DNA of 64,000 nt, taken from NCBI RefSeq assembly GCF_904846225.1, contig NZ_CAJGZJ010000001.1:186001-250000 (forward strand), written 5' to 3'. The translations under genes were made by a program, and so were the position numbers. Below the pieces are notes generated by a model. That model saw only the letters and a program-made list of their open reading frames with translations. It did no database searches and was not told the DNA's origin. Below are positions 1 to 10,004 of the stretch, piece after piece. Source of the stretch: Psychrobacter immobilis (GTDB lineage: Bacteria > Pseudomonadota > Gammaproteobacteria > Pseudomonadales > Moraxellaceae). Numbering within the stretch: position 1 is the first letter of the stretch; each line of letters opens with the position of its first letter.

Positions 1-1039
1 GCTGTGTGCTGTTTACAGAAGGAACTGGCTGCTCCACTGCTTCAGGCTCTTGACCTGCATTCTCATCTAGCGTCAAACCAGTGGCGATAACCGTTACATG
101 CAAGTCATCACCCATTTTTTCATCAATCACAGAACCATAGAAAATGTGAGCATCGTCGATATCTGTAATTTCTTCAACGATTACACTGATTTTGCTCAGC
201 TCATCCAATGATAATGACTCAGAAGAAATCACGTTGACCAGTAGACCTTTTGCATTTTCTAGGCGTAGGTCATCAAGTAATGGCGATCTGATGGCTTTTT
301 CTGTCGCTTGACGTGCACGATCATCGCCACTTGCGCGGCCAATACCCATCATTGCATGACCTTTAGCAGTCATCGCTGTACGGATATCGTTAAAGTCAAT
401 ATTGATTATACCTTCGCTAGCGATGGTCTCAGCAATACCTTGAACCGCATGCAATAAAACATCATCCGCTTTTTTGAAAGCATCTTGCATAGAGATGTTG
501 CCGTAGACACTCATTAATTTATCATTTGGAATAGTAATGATAGAGTCGACGAAGTTAGTCAGCTGCTCGATACCAGCTTTGGCGGCTTTGACACGTTTAC
601 CACCTTCAAACTTGAATGGCGTGGTCACAACAGCGACTGTCAACACTTCCATTTCTTTAGCAATACGGGCAATCACTGGCGCTGCACCTGTACCAGTACC
701 GCCGCCCATGCCAGCAGTGATGAATACCATATCTGCATGTTCAAGTAATGCACGGATTGCATCTTCTTCGCTTTCTGCTGCTTCACGTCCAACTTCTGGA
801 TTCGCACCTGCGCCTAGACCACGATTTGTTTTTGCGCCAAGTTGTAACTTATGCGGAGCAGTTAAACGGTCAAGCGCTTGTTTATCCGTGTTAGCACAGA
901 CGAACGTTACACCCCTAATTCCTTGTTGTACCATATGTTCAACCGCATTACCGCCACCACCACCCACACCGAATACAGTGAAGCTTGCTTGGCCGTTATT
1001 TTGAGGCTGATTATCATCTGGCATGGTGTATTTTGACAT
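1..1039 (-). CDS. ftsZ: Cell division GTPase FtsZ (3' part beyond the left edge)
   Basis: FtsZ is the tubulin-like GTPase that polymerises into the cytoplasmic Z-ring. The reading frame starts with MSKYTMPDDN and runs off the window, giving about 346 codons. The nucleotide-binding P-loop GVGGGGGNAVEHM, the tubulin signature GGGTGTGAAPV and the following KFEGGKR segment are all visible. The end of the frame is already in the acidic, proline-containing linker (QEPEAVEQP), so mainly the linker tail and the C-terminal partner-binding peptide are missing. It lies downstream of ftsA on the same strand after a 329-base AT-rich leader, the usual order in the dcw cluster. Confidence 0.97.
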   Translation of the reverse strand, partial: MSKYTMPDDNQPQNNGQASFTVFGVGGGGGNAVEHMVQQGIRGVTFVCANTDKQALDRLTAPHKLQLGAKTNRGLGAGANPEVGREAAESEEDAIRALLEHADMVFITAGMGGGTGTGAAPVIARIAKEMEVLTVAVVTTPFKFEGGKRVKAAKAGIEQLTNFVDSIITIPNDKLMSVYGNISMQDAFKKADDVLLHAVQGIAETIASEGIINIDFNDIRTAMTAKGHAMMGIGRASGDDRARQATEKAIRSPLLDDLRLENAKGLLVNVISSESLSLDELSKISVIVEEITDIDDAHIFYGSVIDEKMGDDLHVTVIATGLTLDENAGQEPEAVEQPVPSVNSTQ

Positions 1040-1368
1040 AAAAAAGATTCTCCAGTTGCAGATAGCGTAGTGTTCGATACGTGGTAGCGCACTCATGGAA
1101 CGCGCTATCGACACACTATATATAAATGTATTTAAATAAAATAGGGCTATGGATTAAACCGTTCAGTTTGGACAAAATATGTCATCGCCGATCAGGGTAT
1201 TACTTTTAATACTACATCATTTTTAAATCAAATTATTTGGTGCATTTTATAAAGTGTTGACCTTTTAAAAATTTAGGTCTTCTTTAAATCTTATAATTTT
1301 TAAATCTTATAAATAGGTGCTTTATAAATAGATACTTTTTGAATAAATAAGCATCTTTTAACATAACG
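1040..1368 (-). other. ftsA-ftsZ intergenic leader
   Basis: This 329-base gap between the ftsA stop and the ftsZ start is very AT-rich and contains near-repeats of the type AAATCTTATAA and ATAAATAG(A/G)T. No ORF or clear hairpin terminator is visible. It probably holds a promoter of ftsZ, but I cannot place one with certainty. Confidence 0.5.
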
Positions 1369-2661
1369 CTATAAGATTTTTTTTAGTACGCTCGCAAAAC
1401 GTTGTCCTGCACTTTGAAAAACCCCGGTTACTCGATTTTTTTGAATCGCGTTAGATTCACTTTTTTCACTACGGCGGAACTGCTCACTTTGACTATATAG
1501 TAGTGTGCCAAATGCCGTTTGATAAGCCCGATCATTCACTTGAGTATTAAGCTGCTTAAATGATTCATCATTATCAAAATGATTATAAGCACTGATCGCA
1601 GGGTGAGTATTGGTCAATACCACTGGCATTTTCAGCAGTTTTTTGGCAAAAGGAATCATTCCTTTAATCGCACTGCCACCACCAGTAAGTACAATACCTT
1701 TATCAATATAGCCTATGAGGCCCGCCTCATGTAATTGACGAGCAACTTCCGTAAATATCTGAACGTAACGAGCTTCGATGATACGTGCTAGGTTATAAAC
1801 GCCAATATTAATCTCATCATTTGATCCTTGCGGCTTAAAGATAAAAAATGAGCTTGGATCAACACTATTGACATCAACCGTACCATGGGTCTTTTTGAGC
1901 TTTTCTGCTTCAATCATTGAGATACCAAAGTCAGCTGAGATATCCATCGTTACTTCATGGCTACCCGTCGCAATACAATGGGTAAAAATCAGCTTGTTTT
2001 CTTTATAAACACACATACTGGTCGTACTAGCACCAATATCTACTAAGCAAACACCTTGTTGTCGCTCATCACTCATTAAACTGTATTCAGCACTAGTCAC
2101 TGCATCAAATACGATATGGTCAATACCAACATCACAACTTTGCAGTAATTTTTGAATATTCTGGCGGCTAGAGACTGGCATCATCATCAGGTGATACATC
2201 ACCGTAATATTATGCGCCATCATTTCGATCGCATCATCAACCATGAAGTCTTGATCATCAACGTAGATACCTTGCTGACAACAATGCATCAAATAATAAT
2301 CTGATGAGAGGTCACGAGATTTAGCATTGGACAATGCCTGTACCATATCTTTGGCACGTACGACTTCATCTTCTACTCGTACCTCACCTGCACTATTTTT
2401 ACTAGACAGCTCAGGCGCTGCTAGCGTCAGCCATACACTATGGACGCGGCAATTGGCGGTATCTTCTGCTTCTTGAATCGCTTGCTTGATAGCGCCTTGC
2501 AAACGCTCACGATGCTTTATTTGACCTTGATAAAAATCGCTGTTTTTAACTTGCCCTACACCCAAAATACGAATGTCTTTTACAGACACAACGTTACCAA
2601 TAACGACATAAACTGCCGTGGCACTCAAATGGACAACAACTAGATTTTCAGTATTTTTCAT
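1369..2661 (-). CDS. ftsA: Cell division protein FtsA, divergent
   Basis: FtsA is the actin-like protein that tethers FtsZ to the inner membrane and recruits later division proteins. I chose the internal ATG giving MKNTENLVVV (430 aa); an ATG 48 bases upstream (2709) would add 16 residues that do not look like FtsA. Neither start has a strong ribosome site. Visible features are the phosphate-2 motif DIGAST (about 208-213), the adenosine motif LTGGGSAIKG (about 325-334) and a C-terminal amphipathic membrane-targeting helix ending SVLKKIL. The N-terminal phosphate-1 motif, EIGT in E. coli, aligns with HLSA at 11-14, so ATP binding may be altered. Identity rests on context and the retained motifs. 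Confidence 0.92.
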   Translation of the reverse strand: MKNTENLVVVHLSATAVYVVIGNVVSVKDIRILGVGQVKNSDFYQGQIKHRERLQGAIKQAIQEAEDTANCRVHSVWLTLAAPELSSKNSAGEVRVEDEVVRAKDMVQALSNAKSRDLSSDYYLMHCCQQGIYVDDQDFMVDDAIEMMAHNITVMYHLMMMPVSSRQNIQKLLQSCDVGIDHIVFDAVTSAEYSLMSDERQQGVCLVDIGASTTSMCVYKENKLIFTHCIATGSHEVTMDISADFGISMIEAEKLKKTHGTVDVNSVDPSSFFIFKPQGSNDEINIGVYNLARIIEARYVQIFTEVARQLHEAGLIGYIDKGIVLTGGGSAIKGMIPFAKKLLKMPVVLTNTHPAISAYNHFDNDESFKQLNTQVNDRAYQTAFGTLLYSQSEQFRRSEKSESNAIQKNRVTGVFQSAGQRFASVLKKIL

Positions 2662-2832
2662 GGTACCAGACAAATTATTGCTAAACAGGAAAACAAATGA
2701 CGTTCCCATTAGATCATTAAAAAAAGCGCTATCACTACGCTATGATGTTGTATATTTATTGCTACGTTTAATTAAAACCGTTCAAACTAAAATGCTCACT
2801 GTTCATTAATTTTTTTGCACGATGATCGGTAA

Positions 2833-3627
2833 CTATGGGGATTCATCACTAGCTGGTTCTGGTATATTCCAAGCAATCGTAAAGCCGTTCTTGTAGCGCA
2901 AATCTACAGACTGTATCTCATCTCGGCGTTTACTTAACTGATTACCGAGCAGTTGGCTCAAATTCAGCAGCTTTTGCGCGGTATTTTCATTATCAACAAT
3001 AACACGTAGCCCATTATCAAAACGAATCAGCCAAGTCATTCTTGGCGATAAAATAATATCTGCTACTTGCAGACCAAGCGGCGCATACCAATCATTGACT
3101 TGCTGCATTTGCTGCATAATGACAGGCGCTTGTGTTAACTCGCCTTGTAAAGTAGCAAATTTTTCTTGCGTTAGATCTTTACTATCAGCAGGGATAAAAA
3201 CAACCCCTTTTGCATCGACCAAACGCTCTGTACCAAAATTAGCCACTGCCTGCTTTGGCAGAGCAGTAATGACGATACCGCGTTGCCAATCGCGCGAGAC
3301 GCTAACTTGATCAACCCAAGCCAAACTAGTAGTAATGTCTCTCAATGCTTGTAGATCAGAGGTAAAAAAACTGCTGACCTTTTGCTGATTCATAACCTGC
3401 TGTAATGAGTGATATTGAGTGACAGTTAAACCTTGATTGCTGACATAAATGGCAGCTGGAGGCGCATCACGTAATGCTTTGACACCCATTATCAATATCA
3501 GCACTAGCAATCCCAAAACCAATACCATAAAACAATATTTGACCGAAGTCGGTAGCTGGAATTTGGAATGTGGGCGACGGGCTTTATCACTCATTAAGTC
3601 AGTTACCTCGTTGACAGTTTGAGCCAT
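2833..3627 (-). CDS. ftsQ: Cell division protein FtsQ
   Basis: FtsQ is the bitopic inner-membrane scaffold of the divisome (FtsQBL complex). The 264-aa protein has a short cytoplasmic N-terminus with basic residues (ARRPHSK), one membrane helix at about 31-49, then a periplasmic part that starts with the POTRA-like segment IYVSNQGLTVTQYHSLQQV and contains the FtsQ pattern SLAWVDQVSVSRDW. Length and position upstream of ftsA fit the family. It is separated from ddlB by about 520 bases carrying a palindromic repeat, so it may have its own promoter. Confidence 0.94.
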   Translation of the reverse strand: MAQTVNEVTDLMSDKARRPHSKFQLPTSVKYCFMVLVLGLLVLILIMGVKALRDAPPAAIYVSNQGLTVTQYHSLQQVMNQQKVSSFFTSDLQALRDITTSLAWVDQVSVSRDWQRGIVITALPKQAVANFGTERLVDAKGVVFIPADSKDLTQEKFATLQGELTQAPVIMQQMQQVNDWYAPLGLQVADIILSPRMTWLIRFDNGLRVIVDNENTAQKLLNLSQLLGNQLSKRRDEIQSVDLRYKNGFTIAWNIPEPASDESP

Positions 3628-4001
3628 AATGACCTTTGTCTCTGTATTTGCATAAAACGGATCATGCTATGTGTTAATGTAAATCTGCGTATGTTTTGCA
3701 GAGAGCTATCTAATGGATATGTTATCAAAGTCTTTGGCTAAATCGGTTTATATGATGCTTTTACGGTCATTTAAACGTAACATTTTTCTCAACTCATAAA
3801 TAACCTATCAATGGTATTCATAAAAGACATAAATATCACTAAAACAGACCTATGATTACAATATTAACGTATTTTATGATCAAACAATAGCCTAACCCCA
3901 CATAGTGACAGCGAATTTACACAAGTTTACATGAAGTTGTGGTAGAGCAGCTCTAGTGATACATTTACTTAATGTTATTCATTTTATTGGCTGGCTATAA
4001 A
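3628..4001. other. ftsQ-ddlB intergenic region, part without repeat
   Basis: This AT-rich stretch upstream of ftsQ on the minus strand has no ORF and no confident promoter or terminator. The ddlB-ftsQ junction is normally tight in dcw clusters, so the insertion-like gap (with the repeat at 4002-4147) is unusual. Confidence 0.5.
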
Positions 4002-4147
4002 TATAGTCGATACTGAGTAAAATGGGTACACGGTACTATACTGCGTGACTGGGACAAATTTTTCTTGCTTGCTGTGCCTGCCCCGACAGAGGCGGCAAAA
4101 AATTTATCCCAGCCCCGTTGTCTATTTTTTATATTGACCTAACTATA
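4002..4147. repeat. Family-1 palindromic element (MITE-like), copy A
   Basis: A 146-base non-coding element begins TATAGTCGATAC and ends CTAACTATA, forming imperfect terminal inverted repeats. Its core is a second inverted repeat, CTGGGACAAATTTTT facing AAAAAATTTATCCCAG, around a conserved centre related to CTTGCTGTG...GACAGAGGC. It is nearly identical to copy H at 53764-53909. It ends two bases before the ddlB stop codon. Confidence 0.85.
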
Positions 4148-4148
4148 C

Positions 4149-5171
4149 CTATAATGTCTGCGATAAAATGTGCCAGCACAGCGTATCAAAGTCCATACCA
4201 CGCGCTTTAGCTGCCATAGGCACCAAGCTATGACTGGTCATACCTGGTACGGTATTAATCTCAAGTAACCAGAAATTACCCGCTTCATCTTGCATGGCAT
4301 CAATACGTCCCCAGCCTTTTGCATCAACAGCACGGAAGGCTGCAAGACTCAGCGCCTGTAAATGCGTTTCATCAGCTTGACTCAAGCCACACGGAATATA
4401 GTAGCTAGTATCATTACGATTGTATTTAGCATCAAAATCATAGAAATTCGTGATATCAGCAGGTTCAAGACGAATGACTGGATAAGCTTCATCGTCGATG
4501 ATAACAATCGTAAACTCACGACCCGTTATCCAGCGCTCCGCCATCACGACATCTCCACACTGTACCGCAGTCGCATAGGCAGCAGGAAGCTCGTCTAGAT
4601 GATTGACCTTCGTCATGCCAATACTTGAACCTTCATGAACAGGTTTAATAATCAGCGGTAGCCCAAGCGTATTGACTATTTGTTGCCAGTCAGTATTAGC
4701 CGTTAGTAATGAAAATGGTGCTGTTGATAAGCCACAACCTTGCCACAACTGCTTGGTACGAACTTTGTCCATGCCGAGTGCTGATGCCAAAATACCTGAG
4801 CCTGTCTGCGGGATATCAAACCATTGCAGTACGCCTTGCAATAGGCCATCTTCGCCGCCACGACCATGCAATACATTGAACACGCGATCATATTCACGTA
4901 GCTCAGTAATGTCTTGATGCTTAGGATCGAAATGTGCGGCATCAACGCCATTGTTTTGTAACGCCTGCAATACAGCAGCACCACTGTCTAATGACACGCT
5001 GCGCTCATTGCTACTGCCGCCATAGACGACAGCTACTTTGCCAAATTGACCAGCATCCTTTACCTTACTGGTTGCAATATCTAAAGCGGCATCATGACCT
5101 GTATTAGCTTCAGTATCATTAATGCTTTTATTAAAGGTATTAGTGGTTTCTTGATTATTATTTATCGTCAT
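4149..5171 (-). CDS. ddlB: D-alanine--D-alanine ligase DdlB
   Basis: This ATP-grasp enzyme joins two D-alanines for the peptidoglycan precursor. The 340-aa protein shows the family start KVAVVYGGSSNERSVSL at about 44-60, the segment GRGGEDGLLQG, the ATP-grasp portion IIKPVHEGSSIGM and the metal/substrate-binding end LEINTVPGMTSHSLVP. A hydrophilic extension of about 40 residues precedes the domain. The start is supported by AGGAG nine bases before the ATG. It is 27 bases downstream of murC and probably in the same operon. Confidence 0.96.
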   Translation of the reverse strand: MTINNNQETTNTFNKSINDTEANTGHDAALDIATSKVKDAGQFGKVAVVYGGSSNERSVSLDSGAAVLQALQNNGVDAAHFDPKHQDITELREYDRVFNVLHGRGGEDGLLQGVLQWFDIPQTGSGILASALGMDKVRTKQLWQGCGLSTAPFSLLTANTDWQQIVNTLGLPLIIKPVHEGSSIGMTKVNHLDELPAAYATAVQCGDVVMAERWITGREFTIVIIDDEAYPVIRLEPADITNFYDFDAKYNRNDTSYYIPCGLSQADETHLQALSLAAFRAVDAKGWGRIDAMQDEAGNFWLLEINTVPGMTSHSLVPMAAKARGMDFDTLCWHILSQTL

Positions 5172-5198
5172 AAAGATAGCTCCTAAAAGTCTTTTAGC

Positions 5199-6638
5199 TT
5201 ACTGAATATAAAGATTGTTAGCGGCCAAATCGACAGCTATCTGCCCCACATTACCAGCACCTTGAGTAATAAGCATGTCATTGGCTTGCAACAAGCGCTG
5301 CATTACAGATTCTAGATTATTTTTATCAATAATCGTCGGCTCAACCTCACCGCGCAATCGAATACTACGTGCCAATGACTTGGTATCAGCGCCTACAATC
5401 GGGCTCTCGCCTGCTGAATAGACCTCTAATAGTAATAGCTCATCAACACTAGAGAGGACTTCGACAAAATCATCATAGCAGTCACGTGTACGGCTGTAAC
5501 GATGTGGCTGAAATAACATCACTAAACGACGATCAGGGAAACTCTGGCGAGCGGCTTTGATGGTGGCGTCAACTTCTTTTGGATGATGGCCATAATCATC
5601 AATTAATAAAACATTGCCATCACCGATATCTACGGACGCGTGTTGTTCAAAGCGGCGGCCTACTCCTTCAAATTTCTGCAGGGCCCGTTTAATCGCTTCA
5701 TCGTCTACGCCTTCATCGGTCGCCATAGTGATAGCAGCCAAGGCATTATAGATATTATGAGTACCCGGAATATTTAGTGTCAGGCGTAATGGCTCACGGT
5801 CACGGCGCAATACGGTAAAATGAGTTTTGGTGCCTTCAGTGACCAAATCGACTGCCTGTACATCGTTGAATGGCTCAAGACCAAAAGTAAGTACTGGGCG
5901 GCCAATGTCATCAATCATCGCATATAATTCTGGATCATCACCGCACACCACGGCCAAACCATAGAATGGCATATTGTGTAAAAACTGAATATAAGCCGCT
6001 TTTAATTTCTCAAAGCTGTTGCCATAAGTTTCCATGTGGTCTTGATCGATGTTGGTCACAATCGCTGCCATCGGACGCAATGATAAAAAGGATGCATCAG
6101 ATTCATCGGCTTCTGCCACCAAAAAACGACTACTACCAAGTGCCGCATTTTTGCCAGAAGCATTTAACTTCCCACCAATCACGTACGTCGGATCAAGCTG
6201 CCCTTCTGCCATCATCGTGGTCAATAAACTGGTCGTTGTGGTCTTACCATGCGCGCCAGCAACAGCAATACCATGACGATAACGCATCAATTCACCCAGC
6301 ATATCAGCACGACGCACCACTGGCAGGCGTGCTTCAAGTGCCGCTTTCACTTCTGGATTGCTACGATCAATCGCTGACGATACGACGATGACATCCGCAT
6401 TGGCGATGTTCTTAGAGTCATGACCAATCGATATCTTAATACCAATCTGCTCTAGACGTTGAGTAACCAAGCTATCAGCGATATCAGAACCGCTTACTTG
6501 ATAGCCTTGATTATTCATTACTTCCGCGATACCGCACATCCCCGAGCCACCAATACCAATAAAATGCAAATGCTGAATACGGCGCATTTCTGGTATTTCA
6601 ATCAAACGCTTGGGTAAGGCTTTCGCAGAAGTAGGCAT
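5199..6638 (-). CDS. murC: UDP-N-acetylmuramate--L-alanine ligase MurC
   Basis: MurC adds L-alanine to UDP-MurNAc, the first peptide step of peptidoglycan synthesis in the cytoplasm. The 479-aa length is typical. Visible are the N-terminal dinucleotide-like loop GIGGSGM (28-34), the ATP P-loop [11 protein letters not shown] (about 125-135), the Mur-ligase segments [10 protein letters not shown] and [12 protein letters not shown], and the C-terminal [14 protein letters not shown] motif. It lies between murG and ddlB on the same strand. Confidence 0.97.
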   Translation of the reverse strand: MPTSAKALPKRLIEIPEMRRIQHLHFIGIGGSGMCGIAEVMNNQGYQVSGSDIADSLVTQRLEQIGIKISIGHDSKNIANADVIVVSSAIDRSNPEVKAALEARLPVVRRADMLGELMRYRHGIAVAGAHGKTTTTSLLTTMMAEGQLDPTYVIGGKLNASGKNAALGSSRFLVAEADESDASFLSLRPMAAIVTNIDQDHMETYGNSFEKLKAAYIQFLHNMPFYGLAVVCGDDPELYAMIDDIGRPVLTFGLEPFNDVQAVDLVTEGTKTHFTVLRRDREPLRLTLNIPGTHNIYNALAAITMATDEGVDDEAIKRALQKFEGVGRRFEQHASVDIGDGNVLLIDDYGHHPKEVDATIKAARQSFPDRRLVMLFQPHRYSRTRDCYDDFVEVLSSVDELLLLEVYSAGESPIVGADTKSLARSIRLRGEVEPTIIDKNNLESVMQRLLQANDMLITQGAGNVGQIAVDLAANNLYIQ

Positions 6639-6737
6639 AAGTATTTCTCTTTATTAAAGGCAAATAAAATGTAGTGAATCAAAATAATTGGGTCGTAAAG
6701 TCCATCAGCTATAAAAATCGGCTATAGAGAACATGAC

Positions 6738-7823
6738 CTACAAGGTTTGCCAAATAAGTTCGGCAACTTGCTTACTCGCACTACGATTGGCAAGGGCGTG
6801 ACCTTTTTTGGCCATCTCTAAACAAGTACGGCGGTCAAGAGTATCAAGCTCATCACTCAAACGCTGCGGTGTTAGCTCAGACTGTGGTAATAAAATGGCC
6901 GCATCGTGCATCGTCAAAGTGCGCGCATTAGCGGTTTGATGGTCATCCACTGCGTGCGGTAGTGGTACAAAAATAGCGGCAATGCCGACGTTTTGAATTT
7001 CGGTAACCGTCAGTGCCCCTGCTCGGCAAACAATGATATCCGCCCAATTATAAGCAGCCGCCATATCGTCGATAAAAGGCTGTACCACATACTGGTGAAT
7101 GCTCAAATCTTGCTCGTCATAGGCGGCTTGCGTCGCGGTTTCGTTATTGCGTCCACACTGATGACGGACTTCAAAAGGACACGCTATCAATGCCAACGCC
7201 TTTGGTACAGTCTCATTTAATACTTGCGCACCAAGTGACCCACCAACCACCAGCAATTTAAGAGGTGAGTCATCTTGAATATCGTAGCGCATAGTGGGTT
7301 CAGCAACGCCCGTAATAGCGTTACGTACTGGGTTGCCCACGGTCTCGAGCTTTGCATCAAGCTCACTATTATTAAAGGTATGCTCAAATGCTTGCAATAC
7401 CTTGGTCGCAATCTTGGACAGATAGCGATTACTCATACCCGCAATGGCATTTTGCTCATGAATAATAAGTGGCGTTTTCGTCAGACGAGCAGCAATGCCA
7501 CCCGGTGCTGTCACATAACCACCAAAGCCGACGACAACATCAATCTGATTGCTACGGATAATTTTCATAGCCGCCATCGTCGATGACAACAATGTCACCG
7601 GCAACTTTAGCAAGCGTTTTACCCCTTTACCGCGCAGACCTTGCATATCGATCGCATGAAACTGATAACCAGTCGGTTCGACCAAGCCGTTTTCCATGCC
7701 ATTTGGCGTTCCGAGCCAGTGAATGACAGCACCGCGCTGCGTCAATTCATCGCTAACGGCCAACGCTGGAAACACGTGCCCGCCTGTACCAGCAGCCATC
7801 ATTAGTATATGCGGTGTTTTCAT
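6738..7823 (-). CDS. murG: UDP-GlcNAc:lipid I N-acetylglucosaminyltransferase MurG
   Basis: MurG is the peripheral inner-membrane GT28-family enzyme that converts lipid I to lipid II. The 361-aa protein carries the N-terminal glycine loop MMAAGTGGHVFPALAV, the second donor-site loop VVGGSLGAQVLNE and the signature CRAGALTVTEI...PLPHAVDDHQTANA. All are as expected for an active enzyme. It is the first gene of the visible dcw block; 99 bases separate it from murC. Confidence 0.97.
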   Translation of the reverse strand: MKTPHILMMAAGTGGHVFPALAVSDELTQRGAVIHWLGTPNGMENGLVEPTGYQFHAIDMQGLRGKGVKRLLKLPVTLLSSTMAAMKIIRSNQIDVVVGFGGYVTAPGGIAARLTKTPLIIHEQNAIAGMSNRYLSKIATKVLQAFEHTFNNSELDAKLETVGNPVRNAITGVAEPTMRYDIQDDSPLKLLVVGGSLGAQVLNETVPKALALIACPFEVRHQCGRNNETATQAAYDEQDLSIHQYVVQPFIDDMAAAYNWADIIVCRAGALTVTEIQNVGIAAIFVPLPHAVDDHQTANARTLTMHDAAILLPQSELTPQRLSDELDTLDRRTCLEMAKKGHALANRSASKQVAELIWQTL

Positions 7824-8137
7824 GAACGCCTGCCTATCTTTTCTTTATTTATATGAAGGACTTATTATCCCACGGCCATTCCAGCCATCGACAAATCAGG
7901 ACCCTATAAAAGCCCGCATAGTATAGTGTAAATCGTTGGCTGATATACAGCACTTTATGCATCGTAAACAACAAAAATCCAAGCCGTGAGCAATTTTGGC
8001 TTCGCTTTAATAAACACTGCTAAAAAACTATAGAAAAGGCATCTTTAACCATGTGTTATCAAAATATCTTAGCACAGCTATTTTTGATCATTGTGCACAA
8101 CTTTTAATGATAAATTACGCTATCATTGCTGCTTGGC
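7824..8137. other. murG upstream region
   Basis: 314 bases without a convincing ORF lie between gshB and murG, both on the minus strand. The stretch must contain the promoter of murG and the 3' end of the gshB transcript. I see no T-tailed terminator hairpin and cannot assign promoter boxes with confidence. Confidence 0.4.
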
Positions 8138-9127
8138 TCAAAGTGTCAGTTTATTTTCAATAGCGACAATAAAGTCTGTCGCAATGTCTGTACCACACTG
8201 ATCATCGATCTCACGTACGCAAGTAGGACTCGTGACATTAATCTCAGTAATTCGCCCACCGATTAAATCTAAACCAACGAACATCAGACCTTTTTCTTTG
8301 ACAATGGGTGCCACCACTTCTGCCACTTGGCGTTCGATATCGGTCAGCGGCATAGCTACACCACTACCGCCAGCGGCAAGATTGCCACGTGTCTCGCCTT
8401 TGCTTGGAATACGAGCCAAGCTATAATCGATTACTACGCCATCGACGATTAATACACGTTTATCGCCTTCTTTAATCTCTGGTAAATAACGCTGCGCCAT
8501 AATCGGCAAAGTCTCAAGCTCAGTTAAAATCTCAAGTGTCACACCGATATTTGGGCTATCAGCCGTCAAACGGAAGATACCAGTTCCGCCCATACCATCT
8601 AATGGCTTTACGATGACATCTTGCTGCTCAGCGATAAATTTTCGAATGTGTGCCTGCTTACTGGTCACTATCGTTGGGCTCATATAATCGCTAAACCAAG
8701 TAGCAAATAGTTTCTCATTACAGTCGCGAATCGCTTGCGGGTCATTGACGACCAATACACCTGCCGCTTTGGCATGGTCCAGCATATAAGTGGCATAAAT
8801 AAAACGCATGTCGAACGGCGGGTCTTTACGCATTAAAATGACATTATAATCGCTGACCGGACTCGTGGTCTTATCGCCTAATGTATAAAAATCTTTAGGA
8901 TCACGTTTGACCGTAACTGGCTGCGTATCGACCATCAATTGACCACGATCCAACCACAAGTCGTGAATCTGACAATAGCCTAGACTGTGTCCACGATCTT
9001 GGGCTGCCCACATCATTGCTAAGCTGGTGTCTTTCTTATAATTGACCCGCTCAATTGGGTCCATAATGATGAGAATTTTTAAGGATTTTTTTTGATTTTC
9101 TTGGCTCATAATATTTTCTTGGCTCAT
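8138..9127 (-). CDS. gshB: Glutathione synthetase
   Basis: GshB is the ATP-grasp ligase that adds glycine to gamma-glutamylcysteine. Visible are the N-terminal signature ILIIMDPIERVNYKKDTSLAM, the segment RKDPPFDMRFIYATY, the ATP-binding loop KPLDGMGGTGIFRL and the end EINVTSPTCVREID. The start is ambiguous: ATG codons at 9127 and 9109 begin near-identical MSQEN repeats, and a GTG at 9139 is also in frame; none has a strong ribosome site. The catalytic domain is unaffected by the choice. Confidence 0.96.
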   Translation of the reverse strand: MSQENIMSQENQKKSLKILIIMDPIERVNYKKDTSLAMMWAAQDRGHSLGYCQIHDLWLDRGQLMVDTQPVTVKRDPKDFYTLGDKTTSPVSDYNVILMRKDPPFDMRFIYATYMLDHAKAAGVLVVNDPQAIRDCNEKLFATWFSDYMSPTIVTSKQAHIRKFIAEQQDVIVKPLDGMGGTGIFRLTADSPNIGVTLEILTELETLPIMAQRYLPEIKEGDKRVLIVDGVVIDYSLARIPSKGETRGNLAAGGSGVAMPLTDIERQVAEVVAPIVKEKGLMFVGLDLIGGRITEINVTSPTCVREIDDQCGTDIATDFIVAIENKLTL

Positions 9128-9235
9128 AGCAGGGCTCACTTATGTTTTATTATAAATAAACAGATATAGACGACTCAGTCAAATTTATAGTTTATTCAGC
9201 ATAAAAAATCGCTTATAACGACATTCTACAACGCA

Positions 9236-9943
9236 CTATACGCCGTACTGCTCGCGATAATGCTGCATTTTTGCAAGTTGGGTCGCATCTTTGTACTGGC
9301 CGCTTTGTCCGCCATGGTCATCTGCCAAATAACCAATTAAATCATCGATATCGATAAGCGCTCGCACCGGTACTTGTAGCGTCGCGGCAAGCTCTTGAAT
9401 CGCAGAATGCTCAGCTTGACCTTTTTCTTTGCGGTCAAGGGCCACGATAATACCCGCAACGCTCGCACCCGCTTGCTCTAAAATCTCAACCACTTCGCGC
9501 ATGGCGGTACCCGCCGTAATGACATCATCAAGCACCCAGACCGCTTTACCACTGACATCAGCACCCACCAGATTCCCACCTTCACCATGGGTTTTGGCTT
9601 CTTTGCGGTTATAACCCCATTTGGCATTGATGCCATGATGAGTCCATAGTGCCTGCGCGGTTGCTGCTACAAATGGAATGCCTTTATAGGCTGCCCCAAA
9701 GATCACCAGCTCTTGCTCTGTTATACCATCATTTGAAGCATTCATTTGCTCAGCTAAGGCATCGGCATAACCACGTGCTAATAACGATAACATCTCACCA
9801 GTCGCAAGCAAACCTGCATTAAAAAAGTACGGACTGATACGGCCAGATTTGAGCACAAACGCGCCAAATTTAAGGACTTGATTGTCTAAAGCTAGCTGAA
9901 TAAATTCATGAGATGAGAAAGAAGTGTTTTGAACGTTGGACAT
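9236..9943 (-). CDS. pyrE: Orotate phosphoribosyltransferase
   Basis: PyrE transfers phosphoribose from PRPP to orotate in pyrimidine synthesis. The 235-aa protein has the family N-terminus FGAFVLKSGRISPYFFNAG, a lysine-rich mobile loop region NRKEAKTHGEGG, and the PRPP-binding motif VWVLDDVITAGTAM with its acidic pair. About 15-20 residues longer than E. coli PyrE, with an insert (QMNASNDGITEQE) before the FGAAYKGI strand. It stands between gshB and an unknown gene with no obvious operon partner. Confidence 0.97.
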   Translation of the reverse strand: MSNVQNTSFSSHEFIQLALDNQVLKFGAFVLKSGRISPYFFNAGLLATGEMLSLLARGYADALAEQMNASNDGITEQELVIFGAAYKGIPFVAATAQALWTHHGINAKWGYNRKEAKTHGEGGNLVGADVSGKAVWVLDDVITAGTAMREVVEILEQAGASVAGIIVALDRKEKGQAEHSAIQELAATLQVPVRALIDIDDLIGYLADDHGGQSGQYKDATQLAKMQHYREQYGV

Positions 9944-10004
9944 TATGGCATTCCTATTGGCAAAAAGAAGGGCAAAAAATTTGCATTATTGTACGCATTA
10001 CGAG

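Noticed and set aside
537..1004. 155-aa open frame on the plus strand at the left edge
   Set aside because: It is antisense to ftsZ, whose motifs are unmistakable on the other strand.
4002..4147. CRISPR-like repeat array
   Set aside because: The repeats are dispersed singly over 50 kb and have no regular spacers or cas genes.
5966..6391. 141-aa open frame on the plus strand
   Set aside because: Antisense to murC; composition is rich in His, Ser and Cys and no ribosome site is seen.
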